A stretch of DNA of 64,000 nt from Paracentrotus lividus (taxonomy: Eukaryota > Echinodermata > Echinoidea > Camarodonta > Echinidae): assembly GCA_940671915.1 (NCBI GenBank), contig CALNVZ010003426.1:30229895-30293894 (forward strand). Reading direction: 5' to 3'. This document shows positions 52,901-60,500 of the stretch, piece by piece. The translations under genes and the position numbers were made by a program. How positions within the stretch are numbered: position 1 is the stretch's first letter; each line of letters begins with the position of its first letter. The notes under the pieces are model-generated. The model did not search any database, was not told the origin of the DNA, and saw only the letters and a list, made by a program, of their open reading frames with translations.

Positions 52901-52990
52901 GCGACGAGATCGAAGACTTCCATGCGACAGGATTTTAGCCAGGGATTGTGCTAATTGCGGCTTCTCAGCCACCATCAAAACCTCCTTCAT
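29291..52990 (-). CDS. TOP3B: DNA topoisomerase III beta (complete, 16 coding exons)
   Basis: Type IA topoisomerase that passes single strands through a transient nick. In animals the family acts on both DNA and mRNA, with TDRD3. Joining the exons (52832-52990, 49405-49479, 48815-48892, 48134-48253, 47584-47751, 46711-46845, 44712-44824, 43696-43896, 41241-41442, 40202-40384, 39451-39660, 38638-38855, 37789-37969, 36738-36937, 32260-32365, 29291-29533) gives 863 residues with all phases matching; from memory the human protein is 862. Visible: TOPRIM start MVAEKP (6-11), acidic triad LDCDKEGEN (D116, D118, E120), catalytic Tyr335 in [11 protein letters not shown], cysteine-pair zinc ribbons from residue 622 to about 800, and a Gly/Arg (RGG) tail ending SQLAAYFV. 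Every intron is GT-AG. The gene is divergent from CCDC59. A noncoding first exon may exist upstream but was not identified. It looks functional. Confidence 0.96.
30038..30744. mobile_element. TTAA-flanked element, piggyBac-like (copy 3), in TOP3B intron 15
   Basis: TTAA at 30034-30037 and 30745-30748. Left end CCCTAAAAGGCCTGGGGGGC, right end CTTTTTAGGG. 707 bp, uninterrupted, no transposase. G-run/C-run stretches lie near both ends. It aligns along its length with the interrupted copy at 23556-25593. Confidence 0.8.
32260..32365 (-). CDS. TOP3B: TOP3B coding exon 15 (residues 748-783)
   Basis: Encodes [19 protein letters not shown] and [15 protein letters not shown], matching the last zinc module of the family. 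Acceptor CTCTCAG, donor GTCAGT. Isolated between two long introns. Confidence 0.92.
33800..34075. repeat. probable dispersed repeat in TOP3B intron 14
   Basis: Contains TGAACCTTGACCTTTGACCC and related stretches. I recognise these from common non-coding dispersed repeats of marine deuterostomes. Boundaries are not resolved. Confidence 0.3.
34150..35220. mobile_element. 1.07-kb TIR element in TOP3B intron 14, unclassified
   Basis: The ends share TTTTGAACTCGCC in inverted orientation within a longer imperfect TIR (left CAGCCATGTGTTTTGAACTC; right, inverted, GGCCATGCATTTTGAACTCG). CAGGAA lies immediately outside both ends (34144-34149 and 35221-35226), a candidate target duplication. It has no recognisable transposase. 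Superfamily unknown. Confidence 0.65.
36462..36600. mobile_element. decayed MITE related to 11091-11230
   Basis: Shares GCATTTCATGAAC, GATTGGCTGAGAAGCA and GACACGTCCTTTCATAACCC with the intact element at 11 kb, in the same order, but with many changes. Ends in a long C-run. Confidence 0.6.
36738..36937 (-). CDS. TOP3B: TOP3B coding exon 14 (residues 682-748), zinc ribbons
   Basis: Encodes [28 protein letters not shown] and [15 protein letters not shown], with further cysteine pairs of the C-terminal zinc region. Phase 2 end. Acceptor CAACAG, donor GTAAGT. Confidence 0.94.
37553..37638 (-). pseudogene. pseudo-exon: duplicated 3' part of TOP3B exon 13
   Basis: About 93% identical to the 3' end of exon 13 plus its donor (whole copy about 37546-37638 against 37782-37875). 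The copied codons stay open: [20 protein letters not shown] and on to PKGK, followed by an intact GTATGTG donor. Of six codon differences, four are synonymous; the two replacements are Lys to Thr and a Cys to Tyr that would remove a zinc ligand. The 5' part of the exon, including the CxxC pairs and the acceptor, is missing, so use as an exon is unlikely. Confidence 0.8.
37789..37969 (-). CDS. TOP3B: TOP3B coding exon 13 (residues 621-681), zinc ribbon
   Basis: Encodes [31 protein letters not shown] and [15 protein letters not shown]. Two CxxC pairs form a zinc ribbon. Its 3' part is duplicated at 37553-37638. Acceptor GAACAG, donor GTATGT. Confidence 0.95.
38110..38625. repeat. degenerate CAT/CAC trinucleotide tract in TOP3B intron 12
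   Basis: About 500 bp dominated by ATC, CAT and CAC triplets with many interruptions. Open frames here are low-complexity. Confidence 0.85.
38638..38855 (-). CDS. TOP3B: TOP3B coding exon 12 (residues 549-621)
   Basis: Encodes [20 protein letters not shown] and [12 protein letters not shown], the end of the topoisomerase core. Phase 2 end. Acceptor TCCATAG, donor GTAAAT. Confidence 0.95.
39451..39660 (-). CDS. TOP3B: TOP3B coding exon 11 (residues 479-548)
   Basis: Encodes [20 protein letters not shown] and [18 protein letters not shown], a strongly conserved core motif. Acceptor TCTATAG, donor GTTAAT. Confidence 0.95.
39831..40027. repeat. dispersed repeat, copy in TOP3B intron 10
   Basis: Begins GAACATTCCTCTTGTTG and runs through TTGATTCACCATTAAATGAA and CAATCATGCTTGACA to TTCACAGTACACAATGGG. 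The same ordered motifs occur at 42646-42852 in the same orientation. Confidence 0.75.
40202..40384 (-). CDS. TOP3B: TOP3B coding exon 10 (residues 418-478)
   Basis: Encodes [20 protein letters not shown] and [10 protein letters not shown]. It is the source of a decayed tandem array in the neighbouring intron (40556-41165). Acceptor AATGTAG, donor GTAACA. Confidence 0.94.
40556..41165. pseudogene. decayed tandem copies of TOP3B exon 10 start plus flank
   Basis: The 5' part of exon 10 with its intron flank (plus strand GGAGAAACTCTCATCGCCTA ... CTATCATCAGACGAATCGTC ... CAGCAGGTAGCGACA) recurs in degraded form. Copies start at about 40556 (TTCTATCATCAGACAGATTA, TCAGCACGTAACGACA) and 40738 (CAGTCTGGGTTGACCTAC), with fainter traces near 40935 and 41131. 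Each is followed by GATGATGAAGATGA...GTGGATAATGATGA. The unit is about 180-240 bp. None keeps an open exon with both splice sites. Confidence 0.68.
41241..41442 (-). CDS. TOP3B: TOP3B coding exon 9 (residues 350-417)
   Basis: Encodes [20 protein letters not shown] and [14 protein letters not shown], with the DHPPI(T)P motif of type IA enzymes. Acceptor TTTCTAG, donor GTGAGT. Confidence 0.95.
42646..42852. repeat. dispersed repeat, copy in TOP3B intron 8
   Basis: Partner of 39831-40027 (GAACATTCCTCTTGTTGATG ... CAGTCATGCTTTGAC ... TTTTCACAGTATTCAACGGG), roughly 75-80% similar by eye. No terminal repeats seen; family unknown. Confidence 0.72.
43696..43896 (-). CDS. TOP3B: TOP3B coding exon 8 (residues 283-350), catalytic tyrosine
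   Basis: Contains [12 protein letters not shown] and [20 protein letters not shown]. The tyrosine in ISYPR (residue 335) is the nucleophile that forms the 5'-phosphotyrosine link in this family. Acceptor TCCTCTAG, donor GTAAGA. Confidence 0.96.
44712..44824 (-). CDS. TOP3B: TOP3B coding exon 7 (residues 246-283)
   Basis: Encodes [18 protein letters not shown]. It ends in phase 2 (GCA AG), completed by the first base of exon 8. Acceptor TCTCCAG, donor GTTAGA (slightly weak). Confidence 0.93.
44956..45106. mobile_element. MITE in TOP3B intron 6 (151 bp)
   Basis: Left GGGGCACCGTTTCTCAAAAC and right, inverted, GGGGCCATTTTCTCGAAACC. Further in, CTAAGTTCGTGGACA pairs with TGTCCAAGAACTTAG. No coding capacity. 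Confidence 0.75.
45354..45463. mobile_element. short TIR element in TOP3B intron 6 (110 bp)
   Basis: Perfect 16-bp inverted ends AGCTGGGGGGCTTCCA / TGGAAGCCCCCCAGCT. The interior holds a direct repeat of TTGGGTTTGCA. MITE-like; superfamily unassigned. Confidence 0.65.
46711..46845 (-). CDS. TOP3B: TOP3B coding exon 6 (residues 201-245)
   Basis: Encodes [20 protein letters not shown] and [11 protein letters not shown]. This is the [10 protein letters not shown] motif typical of the type IA core. Acceptor TAACAG, donor GTAAGG. Confidence 0.95.
46873..46930. repeat. (GA)n microsatellite in TOP3B intron 5
   Basis: About 24 uninterrupted GA repeats followed by GTGTGTG. It lies about 30 bp from the exon 6 acceptor, so on the gene's strand it supplies a long CT tract upstream of that acceptor. 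Confidence 0.93.
47472..47518. repeat. short hairpin in TOP3B intron 5
   Basis: TTCTCCCCATGTACTAT and its inverse ATAGTACATGGGGAGAGAA face each other across a ~13-bp loop. Confidence 0.7.
47584..47751 (-). CDS. TOP3B: TOP3B coding exon 5 (residues 145-200)
   Basis: Encodes [18 protein letters not shown] and [20 protein letters not shown], the conserved segment after TOPRIM. Acceptor CTACTAG, donor GTATCT. Confidence 0.95.
48134..48253 (-). CDS. TOP3B: TOP3B coding exon 4 (residues 105-144), acidic triad
   Basis: Contains [20 protein letters not shown] with the metal-binding D116, D118 and E120 of the TOPRIM fold. Acceptor CACATAG, donor GTAAAC. Confidence 0.95.
48815..48892 (-). CDS. TOP3B: TOP3B coding exon 3 (residues 79-104)
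   Basis: Encodes [18 protein letters not shown] and on to KFLSIE, matching the family's [10 protein letters not shown] block. Acceptor TTACAG, donor GTGAGA. Confidence 0.94.
49405..49479 (-). CDS. TOP3B: TOP3B coding exon 2 (residues 54-78)
   Basis: Encodes [13 protein letters not shown] and then NNWDKVDP, a conserved TOPRIM segment. Acceptor AATAG, donor GTAAGC. Phase 0 on both sides. It is short (25 codons). Confidence 0.94.
50404..50760 (-). mobile_element. LINE fragment: reverse transcriptase C-terminus and 3' UTR
   Basis: The minus strand reads [20 protein letters not shown], then [15 protein letters not shown] and on to HKHLNQNKY with a stop at 50567-50569. This is the typical C-terminal end of CR1/L2- or jockey-type LINE reverse transcriptases (FIPRSI..WN.LP). 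The 3' UTR contains TTACGACCATCTGCGCACCC and ends in GTCTCT/GTCTGTC repeats. 5'-truncated; lies in TOP3B intron 1 next to a hAT element. Confidence 0.8.
50818..51846. mobile_element. non-autonomous hAT element, 1029 bp
   Basis: TIRs TAGTGCTGTGC / GCACAGCACTA, flanked by 8-bp duplications ATTTCCAA (left) and ATTTCCAT (right), the hallmark of hAT insertion. Subterminal regions are rich in GATCGG/CGATCG repeats. No hAT transposase; open frames inside are not recognisable. In TOP3B intron 1. Confidence 0.82.
52832..52990 (-). CDS. TOP3B: TOP3B coding exon 1 (residues 1-53)
   Basis: Starts [11 protein letters not shown], ends GQQAKFK before a GTGAGC donor. Holds the first TOPRIM strand with the conserved Glu-Lys pair and the ACSVHEY motif. 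The start matches the family N-terminus. Confidence 0.95.
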
Positions 52991-53964
52991 GATCTTATAT
53001 TCCTTTGAAGGGTATATATGTTAAAAAACGACAATTCATTAATATTTAATTAATATTAATAAACACTGTCTTGTACCTTTTCGCACCTTCACTTTCTTTA
53101 GTCTTCCGACTATCCTTCTCATTCTCAACGCGAAGAAAAAACAGGAACATAAAATGAAACTTTAAATTTGGTCGAACACACACGTTGCCAATTTCTTAAG
53201 TACCAGTTAACGATACTGATCTCGGTAATTGTCATACTTCAGTGGGGGGGGGGGGGGGGGGGGGGGGACACGATACATAAACAAGTAAATGTAAAACAAA
53301 ATAATATATATTTTTCGGGAAAAGGCGTATACAACGTTTTAACATGCAACAATTTTGAGGAGTGCATGATTCAGAAATATAATGAGAACTGACAGGTTAT
53401 TCATTGTACATGTTTTTATGGTGATATCCCCATATGTTTGCATAAATCATGCAAATATGCCAACGCTCAGGAATATTTCCTTATTGATTTTGAACATCAC
53501 TCAAGATTACCTTATTTTGTTTGTTTGTTTGTTTTTTTTTTGTTGCATATTTTCTTGTTTTATTTTGTTTTGTTCCTTTTTTTGGGGGGGGGGGGGTGCT
53601 GGTTTATTATTGTAACTATTTTTCGAGTGTATGAAATAAACTTCCAACGTCGATCCACTTCATTTGAAAATTTAAAATCGTATCCAACTTTTGTAATTAC
53701 AAGCATCGTTGAACACTATAGCTGTTTCAATTCAATTTACCAAAAATAAAAAATAAAAATAAACAAATCAGCTTGCTAGCACTTCGCGCTCACATTATAG
53801 GTCCTATATTATTCAATGAAATTTTATGTGCATATAGATTAAATAGATTTAAAAAAACCAAAAAATGCCCATATGTTTACTTGATACAATAGCATTTTAT
53901 GGCATTTATAGTGTTATCGTATAGGCCTACCAACATTGGCGGATCTACGGGGCACTTGGTAGAC
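52991..53964. other. TOP3B upstream region, no clear elements
   Basis: AT-rich 5' flank of TOP3B. A 27-bp G-run lies near 53243-53269 and a T-rich/G-run stretch near 53525-53597. GGCGGATCTACGGGGCACTT near 53939 resembles an extra, degraded terminus of the neighbouring transposon family. No promoter motif I would defend. Confidence 0.4.
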
Positions 53965-53969
53965 CAGGC

Positions 53970-54862
53970 CAGAAGCGGATCTAGAGGGGGGGTTGGGGGG
54001 GTTGCAACCCCCCCCAAAAAAAAAAATCCGGGGACCATTTTTTTTTTTTTTTAAATCTTATCTTTTTTTTACCTTGTAATTTTATTTTATTTCATTTACC
54101 GTATGTATTTATTTTATTTATCATTATCATCATCATTATTATTATTATTATTTCTTTTTTGGGGGAGGAGAGGAGGGTGGGCGAATAAATAGAAAGTACT
54201 AGAAAGTGCCTGTTTATTAATTCCATATATCTTTTAAAACCCAATATTTTCGGCTCGCGCTTCGCGCTCGCGGATACTAAATTATAATGCACAAATAACT
54301 CAAATTTTGAGCTCAAAATTTTCGGCTCGCGCTTCGCGCTCGCAGATACTTAATAGGGTATACAATACACAATTATCTAAAAAAAATTTAAGTAATACTA
54401 GAAAGTGCCCCTTTATTTATTCCATATATCTTTTAAAACCCAATTTTTTTCGGCTCGCGCTTCGCGCTCGCTGATACTAAATCATAATGCACAAATAACT
54501 TCAATTTTGAGTTCAAAATTTTCAGCTCGCGCTTCGCACTCGCAGATACTTAATAGGGTCTACAATACACAATTATCTTTTTCAAAATTAATTAATACTA
54601 AAAAAGTGCCCCTTTATTTATTCCATATATCTTTTATAACCCAAAATTTTCGGCTCGCGCTTCGCGCTCGCTGCCTATCATAATGCACAAAATAACTCCA
54701 ACTCTAAAATTGTTTAAATAATTCCTCGTTTTAGGTCAGTATAGGCTATAAATCGGGAATTGTTTAAAAACTCGCGCTCCACGCTCGTTTGCTCGCTCCG
54801 CTCGCAAGATTTTTTTTTCTTCCCTCAACCCCCCCTTGGAAAAAACCTAGATCCGCCCCTGC
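53970..54862 (+). mobile_element. 893-bp TIR element, left arm of inverted pair (hAT5-like?)
   Basis: Ends CAGAAGCGGATCTAGAG and, inverted, CAGGGGCGGATCTAGG. Flanked by the 5-bp direct repeat CAGGC (53965-53969, 54863-54867). The interior is a higher-order tandem array in which each sub-unit carries the GC-rich near-palindrome GGCTCGCGCTTCGCGCTCGC. No transposase. The CAG start and 5-bp duplication fit hAT5-type elements, but the superfamily is inferred. Nearly identical to 56325-57220 in inverse orientation. Confidence 0.8.
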
Positions 54863-55139
54863 AGGCTCTGGTCGTTTGAGTCTTTCACTTTTCCCTAATG
54901 ATTGTACTTCTCACCATTTCTCTATCCTGCACAATTTTACTTCCATCTGTGTTCTTACCGAACGATAGTGTACACAGACGCATATCCAGGATTTTGCATC
55001 CCGGGGGCCCGCCGTAATTTTGTGGCCCCCATGGTAGCAGCCCCTACATCAAAATTTTTTCCCGTCACGCTGCTCGATTACCCCTCCCCCCCCCTTCAAA
55101 ACTCCTATGACGACCCTTAATAACTGTTATGTGCCAGTG

Positions 55140-55171
<32 letters not shown>

Positions 55172-56324
55172 GTTTTTGTTTTTTGGGGTTTTTTGCTTTG
55201 CTTTGCTTTGCTTTTTTTTTTTATTTTTTTTTATTTGTGTTTTTCTGAGTCTTAATAGTAGGGATGGCCACACAACAGTAAAAAGCCACTAGAACGGTTT
55301 CCACTTCACCGTATGGATGTAGTCACCCATGCATTTACAATGCAAACAATGACCCATGCACTGCCTACTCAATAAAAGTACAGGCAGAGGAATAGCAAAA
55401 TTTTCAATAAAAAACAGCTTACGAAATTGTCATTTGGCCAGTGGTAAATATCAATCATTTTTATTCCTAATTGGTCAGTTTCTTCCTTAGAAAATACCTC
55501 AGCAGGTGATCAACTTTTCCTGTTGAAAAAATTGATATGAAAACAACTACAAAGTGAATGCTTGTGTGTGATGTGTGTAAAAGTGGATATCTATAAAATG
55601 TAACTATTTTTGAACAAAAAATATATTGGGGTGAAAAACAAAGAACAACGTTTACCACTGGCCATTTAAGTTTTTAAATTACTCTACCCTCTCCAACACT
55701 CAGCTCTGAGCCACACCACCATGAAATAGCCTATTGTCTAGGGTGTTCCTATTGAAACATGCCCTATGGAGTATTTTTCCACGGTGGTCATATTGGATCA
55801 CATACGGTAACATACCTGTCAAACCCTCAGTTTTGTACTGCCATAACTTTTTGTATAATCTACTCATACGCCTCAATTATGTTACTATAATCTCATTTCA
55901 TGTTGATACACACATAGAAAATGTTTGGTATGATTTGGTTGAATAAATCAAAGACAAAAGGACCATAAACTTGAGCTTTTATTGCATTTTCTGGCTTTGT
56001 CTGAAACTTGTAAAAGTGTTCTAGCAGCTCATTGGTAAGAGACACTCTTTGGGTCATATCTTTGAAATGGAACATCCAATTGTCATAATTCAACTACCAA
56101 AATCTTTCTTTTAAAATGTTCTATCCAATAAGCCTAGCAAAAACAACTTTAAAATAACTTAAAATTTTAGTGGACATCCCTATTAATAGGCCTAGATCTA
56201 GTAGGTAAATTGTTGAACAAGGTGTTAATTTTGTAAAAATATATTCTTCATTTCGAATTAATTTTCTTTATCTGGGAAGGGGGAGAAGGGATGTTAAACA
56301 TTGTACAAGTATATCTAAATCAAT
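54863..56324. other. spacer between the inverted transposon pair
   Basis: No gene. GACGCATATCCAGGATTTTG near 54977 looks like another transposon terminus. A TTTTG/CTTTG pentanucleotide microsatellite lies at about 55140-55215. The rest is AT-rich. A noncoding 5' exon of TOP3B could lie here but cannot be recognised from sequence alone. Confidence 0.4.
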
Positions 56325-57220
56325 CAGGGGCGGATCTAGGTTTTTTCCAAGGGGGGGGTTGAGGGGAAGAAAAAAAAATCTTGCGAGCGGAGCGAGCAAA
56401 CGAGCGTGGAGCGCGAGTTTTAGACAATTCCCGATTTATAGGCCTATACTGACCTAAAACGAGGAATTATTTAAACAATTTTAGAGTTGGAGTTATTTTG
56501 TGCATTATGATAGGCAGCGAGCGCGAAGCGCGAGCCGAAAATTTTGGGTTATAAAAGATATATGGAATAAATAAAGGGGCACTTTTTTAGTATTAATTAA
56601 TTTTGAAAAAGATAATTGTGTATTGTAGACCCTATTAAGTATCTGCGAGTGCGAAGCGCGAGCTGAAAATTTTGAACTCAAAATTGAAGTTATTTGTGCA
56701 TTATGATTTAGTATCAGCGAGCGCGAAGCGCGAGCCGAAAAAAATTGGGTTTTAAAAGATATATGGAATAAATAAAGGGGCACTTTCTAGTATTACTTAA
56801 ATTTTTTTTAGATAATTGTGTATTGTATACCCTATTAAGTATCTGCGAGCGCGAAGCGCGAGCCGAAAATTTTGAGCTCAAAATTTGAGTTATTTGTGCA
56901 TTATAATTTAGTATCCGCGAGCGCGAAGCGCGAGCCGAAAATATTGGGTTTTAAAAGATATATGGAATTAATAAACAGGCACTTTCTAGTACTTTCTATT
57001 TATTCGCCCACCCTCCTCTCCTCCCCCCAAAAAAGAAATAATAATAATAATAATGATGATGATAATGATAAATAAAATAAATACATACGGTAAATGAAAT
57101 AAAATAAAATTACAAGGTAAAAAAAAAGATAAGATTTAAAAAAAAAAAAAAATGGTCCCCGGATTTTTTTTTTTGGGGGGGGTTGCAACCCCCCCAACCC
57201 CCCCTCTAGATCCGCTTCTG
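56325..57220 (-). mobile_element. 896-bp TIR element, right arm of inverted pair
   Basis: Same family as 53970-54862 but inverted. Its 5-bp flanks are TCAAT on both sides (56320-56324, 57221-57225), different from those of the other copy, so each inserted independently. It ends 153 bp before the CCDC59 start codon. Confidence 0.82.
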
Positions 57221-57225
57221 TCAAT

Positions 57226-57373
57226 AGTTTCTAAATGGCGTTTTAATTTGTTAGGGCTTTTCCAAGCTTGTGGCGATAATAGGCGATTGTGAATACGGAC
57301 GGAGTGGACATCACCAAATTGGCACCACCAAAACTACAACGCATAAACCAAGCGCCTAACTTTTCTGTGTAAA
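57226..57373 (+). promoter_or_regulatory. CCDC59 proximal promoter / 5' UTR region
   Basis: This is the only sequence between the transposon and the start codon. It contains ACCAAATTGGCACCACC (an inverted CCAAT-like ATTGG) and no TATA box. AAAATGGCGC spans the start codon and resembles a YY1-type site as well as a favourable start context. Promoter role is inferred from position. Confidence 0.4.
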
Positions 57374-57533
57374 ATGGCGCTGTCCATGGTTAGCCCACGA
57401 TCACGAGCAGACAAAATGGAGAAGCATTCCCACAATTTTGCAGCCAAAAACACAAGACAACGCACGATGCCGGGTTCTGGAATGACATCAAATCATGCTT
57501 ATCGATCAAAAGTTATAGGAAATTTGAAAGAAG
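57374..57533 (+). CDS. CCDC59: CCDC59 coding exon 1 (residues 1-54)
   Basis: MALSMVSPRSRADKMEKH through VIGNLKEG, with donor GAAG|GTATGA splitting the Gly codon. The open frame continues past the donor but loses similarity, supporting the splice. Confidence 0.9.
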
Positions 57534-60500
57534 GTATGAATAGACTTCAAATAGGTTTCAAATGGCAGTCCGACTGGACTCTCCGGCCCGGCGGACTCTC
57601 GCACTCTTGCTCCACGTGTCCACGACAACGTACCCGGGGACGCTGGGCAGGGAAGGCCAGGGAGGCCGAGGGCGGGTAGGCACGCATACCGGCGCTAGTG
57701 CAGTTTGGTATCCACTACACACCACCCTACCCCACCACCTAACTATAGACAGCGCTGGAGCCGAAGGCGACAGCGCTGTAGAAGGGATTTGTTCATTTAC
57801 GTTGAATATTAATGGGTGACCTTTTTGAAGGGTCGACCCGGAAGTAGAAAAAATCGCTGTGCTTTTGAACAGCAGCGCATACGGCCCGCTAGAGCCGCCT
57901 GCTCTAGCCGCCTAGCTAGCTTGCTAGCAGACGGCGCTCGCGACCGGGGGTCTATATCGCCATGTAGATCTACTGTACCTGCGATATGAACACAAGTTAT
58001 GTGTTTGGAACTGATTTTTGCCTTCAAATATCAATCACTCATTGTTATGACAACATAAATAAGTGGAAGAACCTTTCTGCTCTTGTATTCTTGGAAGTTA
58101 CATAAATTCAATGTGAGTATCATTTTTATAAAAATATATTACTTGTGAGAGATTCGGGGTATACCAGCCCCACAACTAATCATCCGTCAGTTCCCGTCGC
58201 TTCGCGACGGGGACTGGTCAGTTTACCCCACCACCCTACCCTACCCTAACCCTAGTGCGTGGGGGTCGGCGTCCACCCTATCCCTTCACGTAGCAGCAAG
58301 CCTCGCGACTAGCACCCACATACCGACGTACGTATGGTAGGGGTTCATAAAGCTACGCACTGCAAAATACGCGCTAAAGTGAATGGGGCCAAAATATACA
58401 CTCGCATAATTCAGGCGCCGTCATAGCAAAATAGTGTTTCATTTCAAAGTTCAAAATTCCGCCTTTTACGGCTAAACATAGAAGCAATTGGTGCTAAAAT
58501 GGTAAACATTGAATTGTGGTAACTATTTCATAATATATCATGAAAATTTGGAAGAAAACACATGATTAGAAGTGTTAAATCAAACTTCAAAGTGAGTGCG
58601 TAGACTTATGAACCGTTTTTTTCTGATGGCAACAGAGGAGAGGGTTTCGATCTCGCCGCGATTTTCGTAATTGCTGTTAGTTTTATTCCATGTTTTTTAC
58701 ACCAAGTTAATCCTCACAAAATGTAGCAAAAGATGGTATAAAAATAGTGATTTGAAATATTAAATTCTATGACTTCTAAATCGTCAACAACTAGTGCGTA
58801 GCTTTATGACCCCCCTTCATACATGAAGTACAATGTAGGATGGGGGGGTCCATTGTCCGGACACTTAAGAAGATAAAAACATCATCTTTTGCTCTTGATA
58901 TTCCCAAAATTTGTGCTGTAAATAGCAAAAATATTTGTGAATATTTGTGCTTTGTTATATTGTCTGATATTATTTTCAATCGATTAATGAAACATTGATC
59001 ACAAAGCTCCTAAAATTGCCACTTTGTCCGGACAAACAACCCGTCCGGACATACAACAACCGGGTATACGGTAAAGACCTAATTAAAATGAAGTAATATT
59101 TTTAAAAAATCACAGCACTGGAAACTACTCCTTACTGATATGGATCTTCAGCTTTTGATAAAAATTTAAGTCAAATTAATGAGACACCCTCCTCATCATG
59201 CTCCTCGGCCTGACTGATTGACTCATTTCAAATTGCACAATCCTGCATCCATCACATGATCATGCCATGAATAGATCTAGAGCTATGTGTCACAAATTTC
59301 AATGTGGCTATTTTACTAAATTAGACTTTAAACCCCCAAAAATATATAATTGGGCCAATTACCTTTTGAAGAAAAAACTATCATGACTATGGACAAATGA
59401 TGGAAAATATGGACTGGTTGCAACCGGTTGGGCTAGTAGTAGTAATAATAGATCTTTTTCCACATATTTTTTAAGCACACTCGCTCTAGCAGCAAAGTCA
59501 TGTCGGGACTGTGGCGAGATTATAGTGTGAAGACTGCATTCCCATACGCAGGTTTTTCACACTCGGCAAAAAAAAATCGGTAGTACTTTTTATTTTTTAT
59601 TTTCATGATAGGCCCTACTGAAATCAAATTTATTGAAAACCTATTCTCTGATAAATATTACTACATAGAAATATAGGAGGATATAACTAGATTATCTGTG
59701 ATAGTGATTTATTTCTGACCTGCTACACCTACATTAAAACCACCAATATAGATCTAGGTTGTGAATACAATAACAGTAGCCTAAATGGTAGTAATTTAGG
59801 TTTCTGCATTGCAAATCATTGATATCTCTTCTTAAGTTGTTTAAAAAAAAAAAGTACTCAAAAAGTGTTTGGTAGGGACCGTAGGATATCATTGGAAAGC
59901 TTACAATTTTCACTGTTAGAAAATACATATATTCTGGTGATTTGTTAATGGTTTTTGAGCCAGAGGGTCACATAATTGTATTATTGATGAATTATTGTTT
60001 TCTTTTCAAATCATTTTGAATGATTCAAAACAGGCCAAGGATATGCTGACAAAAGGAAGCGCAGGTTTCTCAACAACTACCAGAAATTGCAAAGGAAACA
60101 GAGACTCCAATCAGAGAGGAGACAGAGTGCAAATGAAACCATCAACAGTGACATTAATTTGTTTGCACACAGTGTTCAAAAAGATGTTACCAATAGTGAT
60201 CCCATCATGACAAACTCAAAGTCTGAAGGTGTTGCAAAGGGACAAACAACTCAGGAGGAAAGCAAAGTGCCGGCAGATGGAATTACAAAGACTGATCAAG
60301 GTGATAAAAGAACTGCAGAAACGGGGGAGAAGAAAAAACGTTTCAAGAAGCGAGGAGGAAAGAAGAATGCAAAGAACCGGTTTACTAAAGCTCAGGATGA
60401 GTTCACTGAGAAAAGACGTGTTGAGGAGATGAGAGTGCAGGTCAGTACATGAACATGTTGTAGTATGCATGGATTTTTGTTACAATTTTCTTTGTAATGC

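Noticed and set aside
53243-53269. 27-bp G-run as a functional quadruplex in the TOP3B upstream region
   Set aside because: Similar runs occur in many repeats here and run length is error-prone; no position-specific evidence of function.
53970-57220. Single large inverted segmental duplication
   Set aside because: Each arm has its own distinct 5-bp flanking duplication, so two independent transposon insertions explain it better.
60216-60470. 84-codon minus-strand open frame
   Set aside because: Antisense to CCDC59 exon 2; Leu/Ser-rich composition mirrors the Lys/Glu codons of the real exon.
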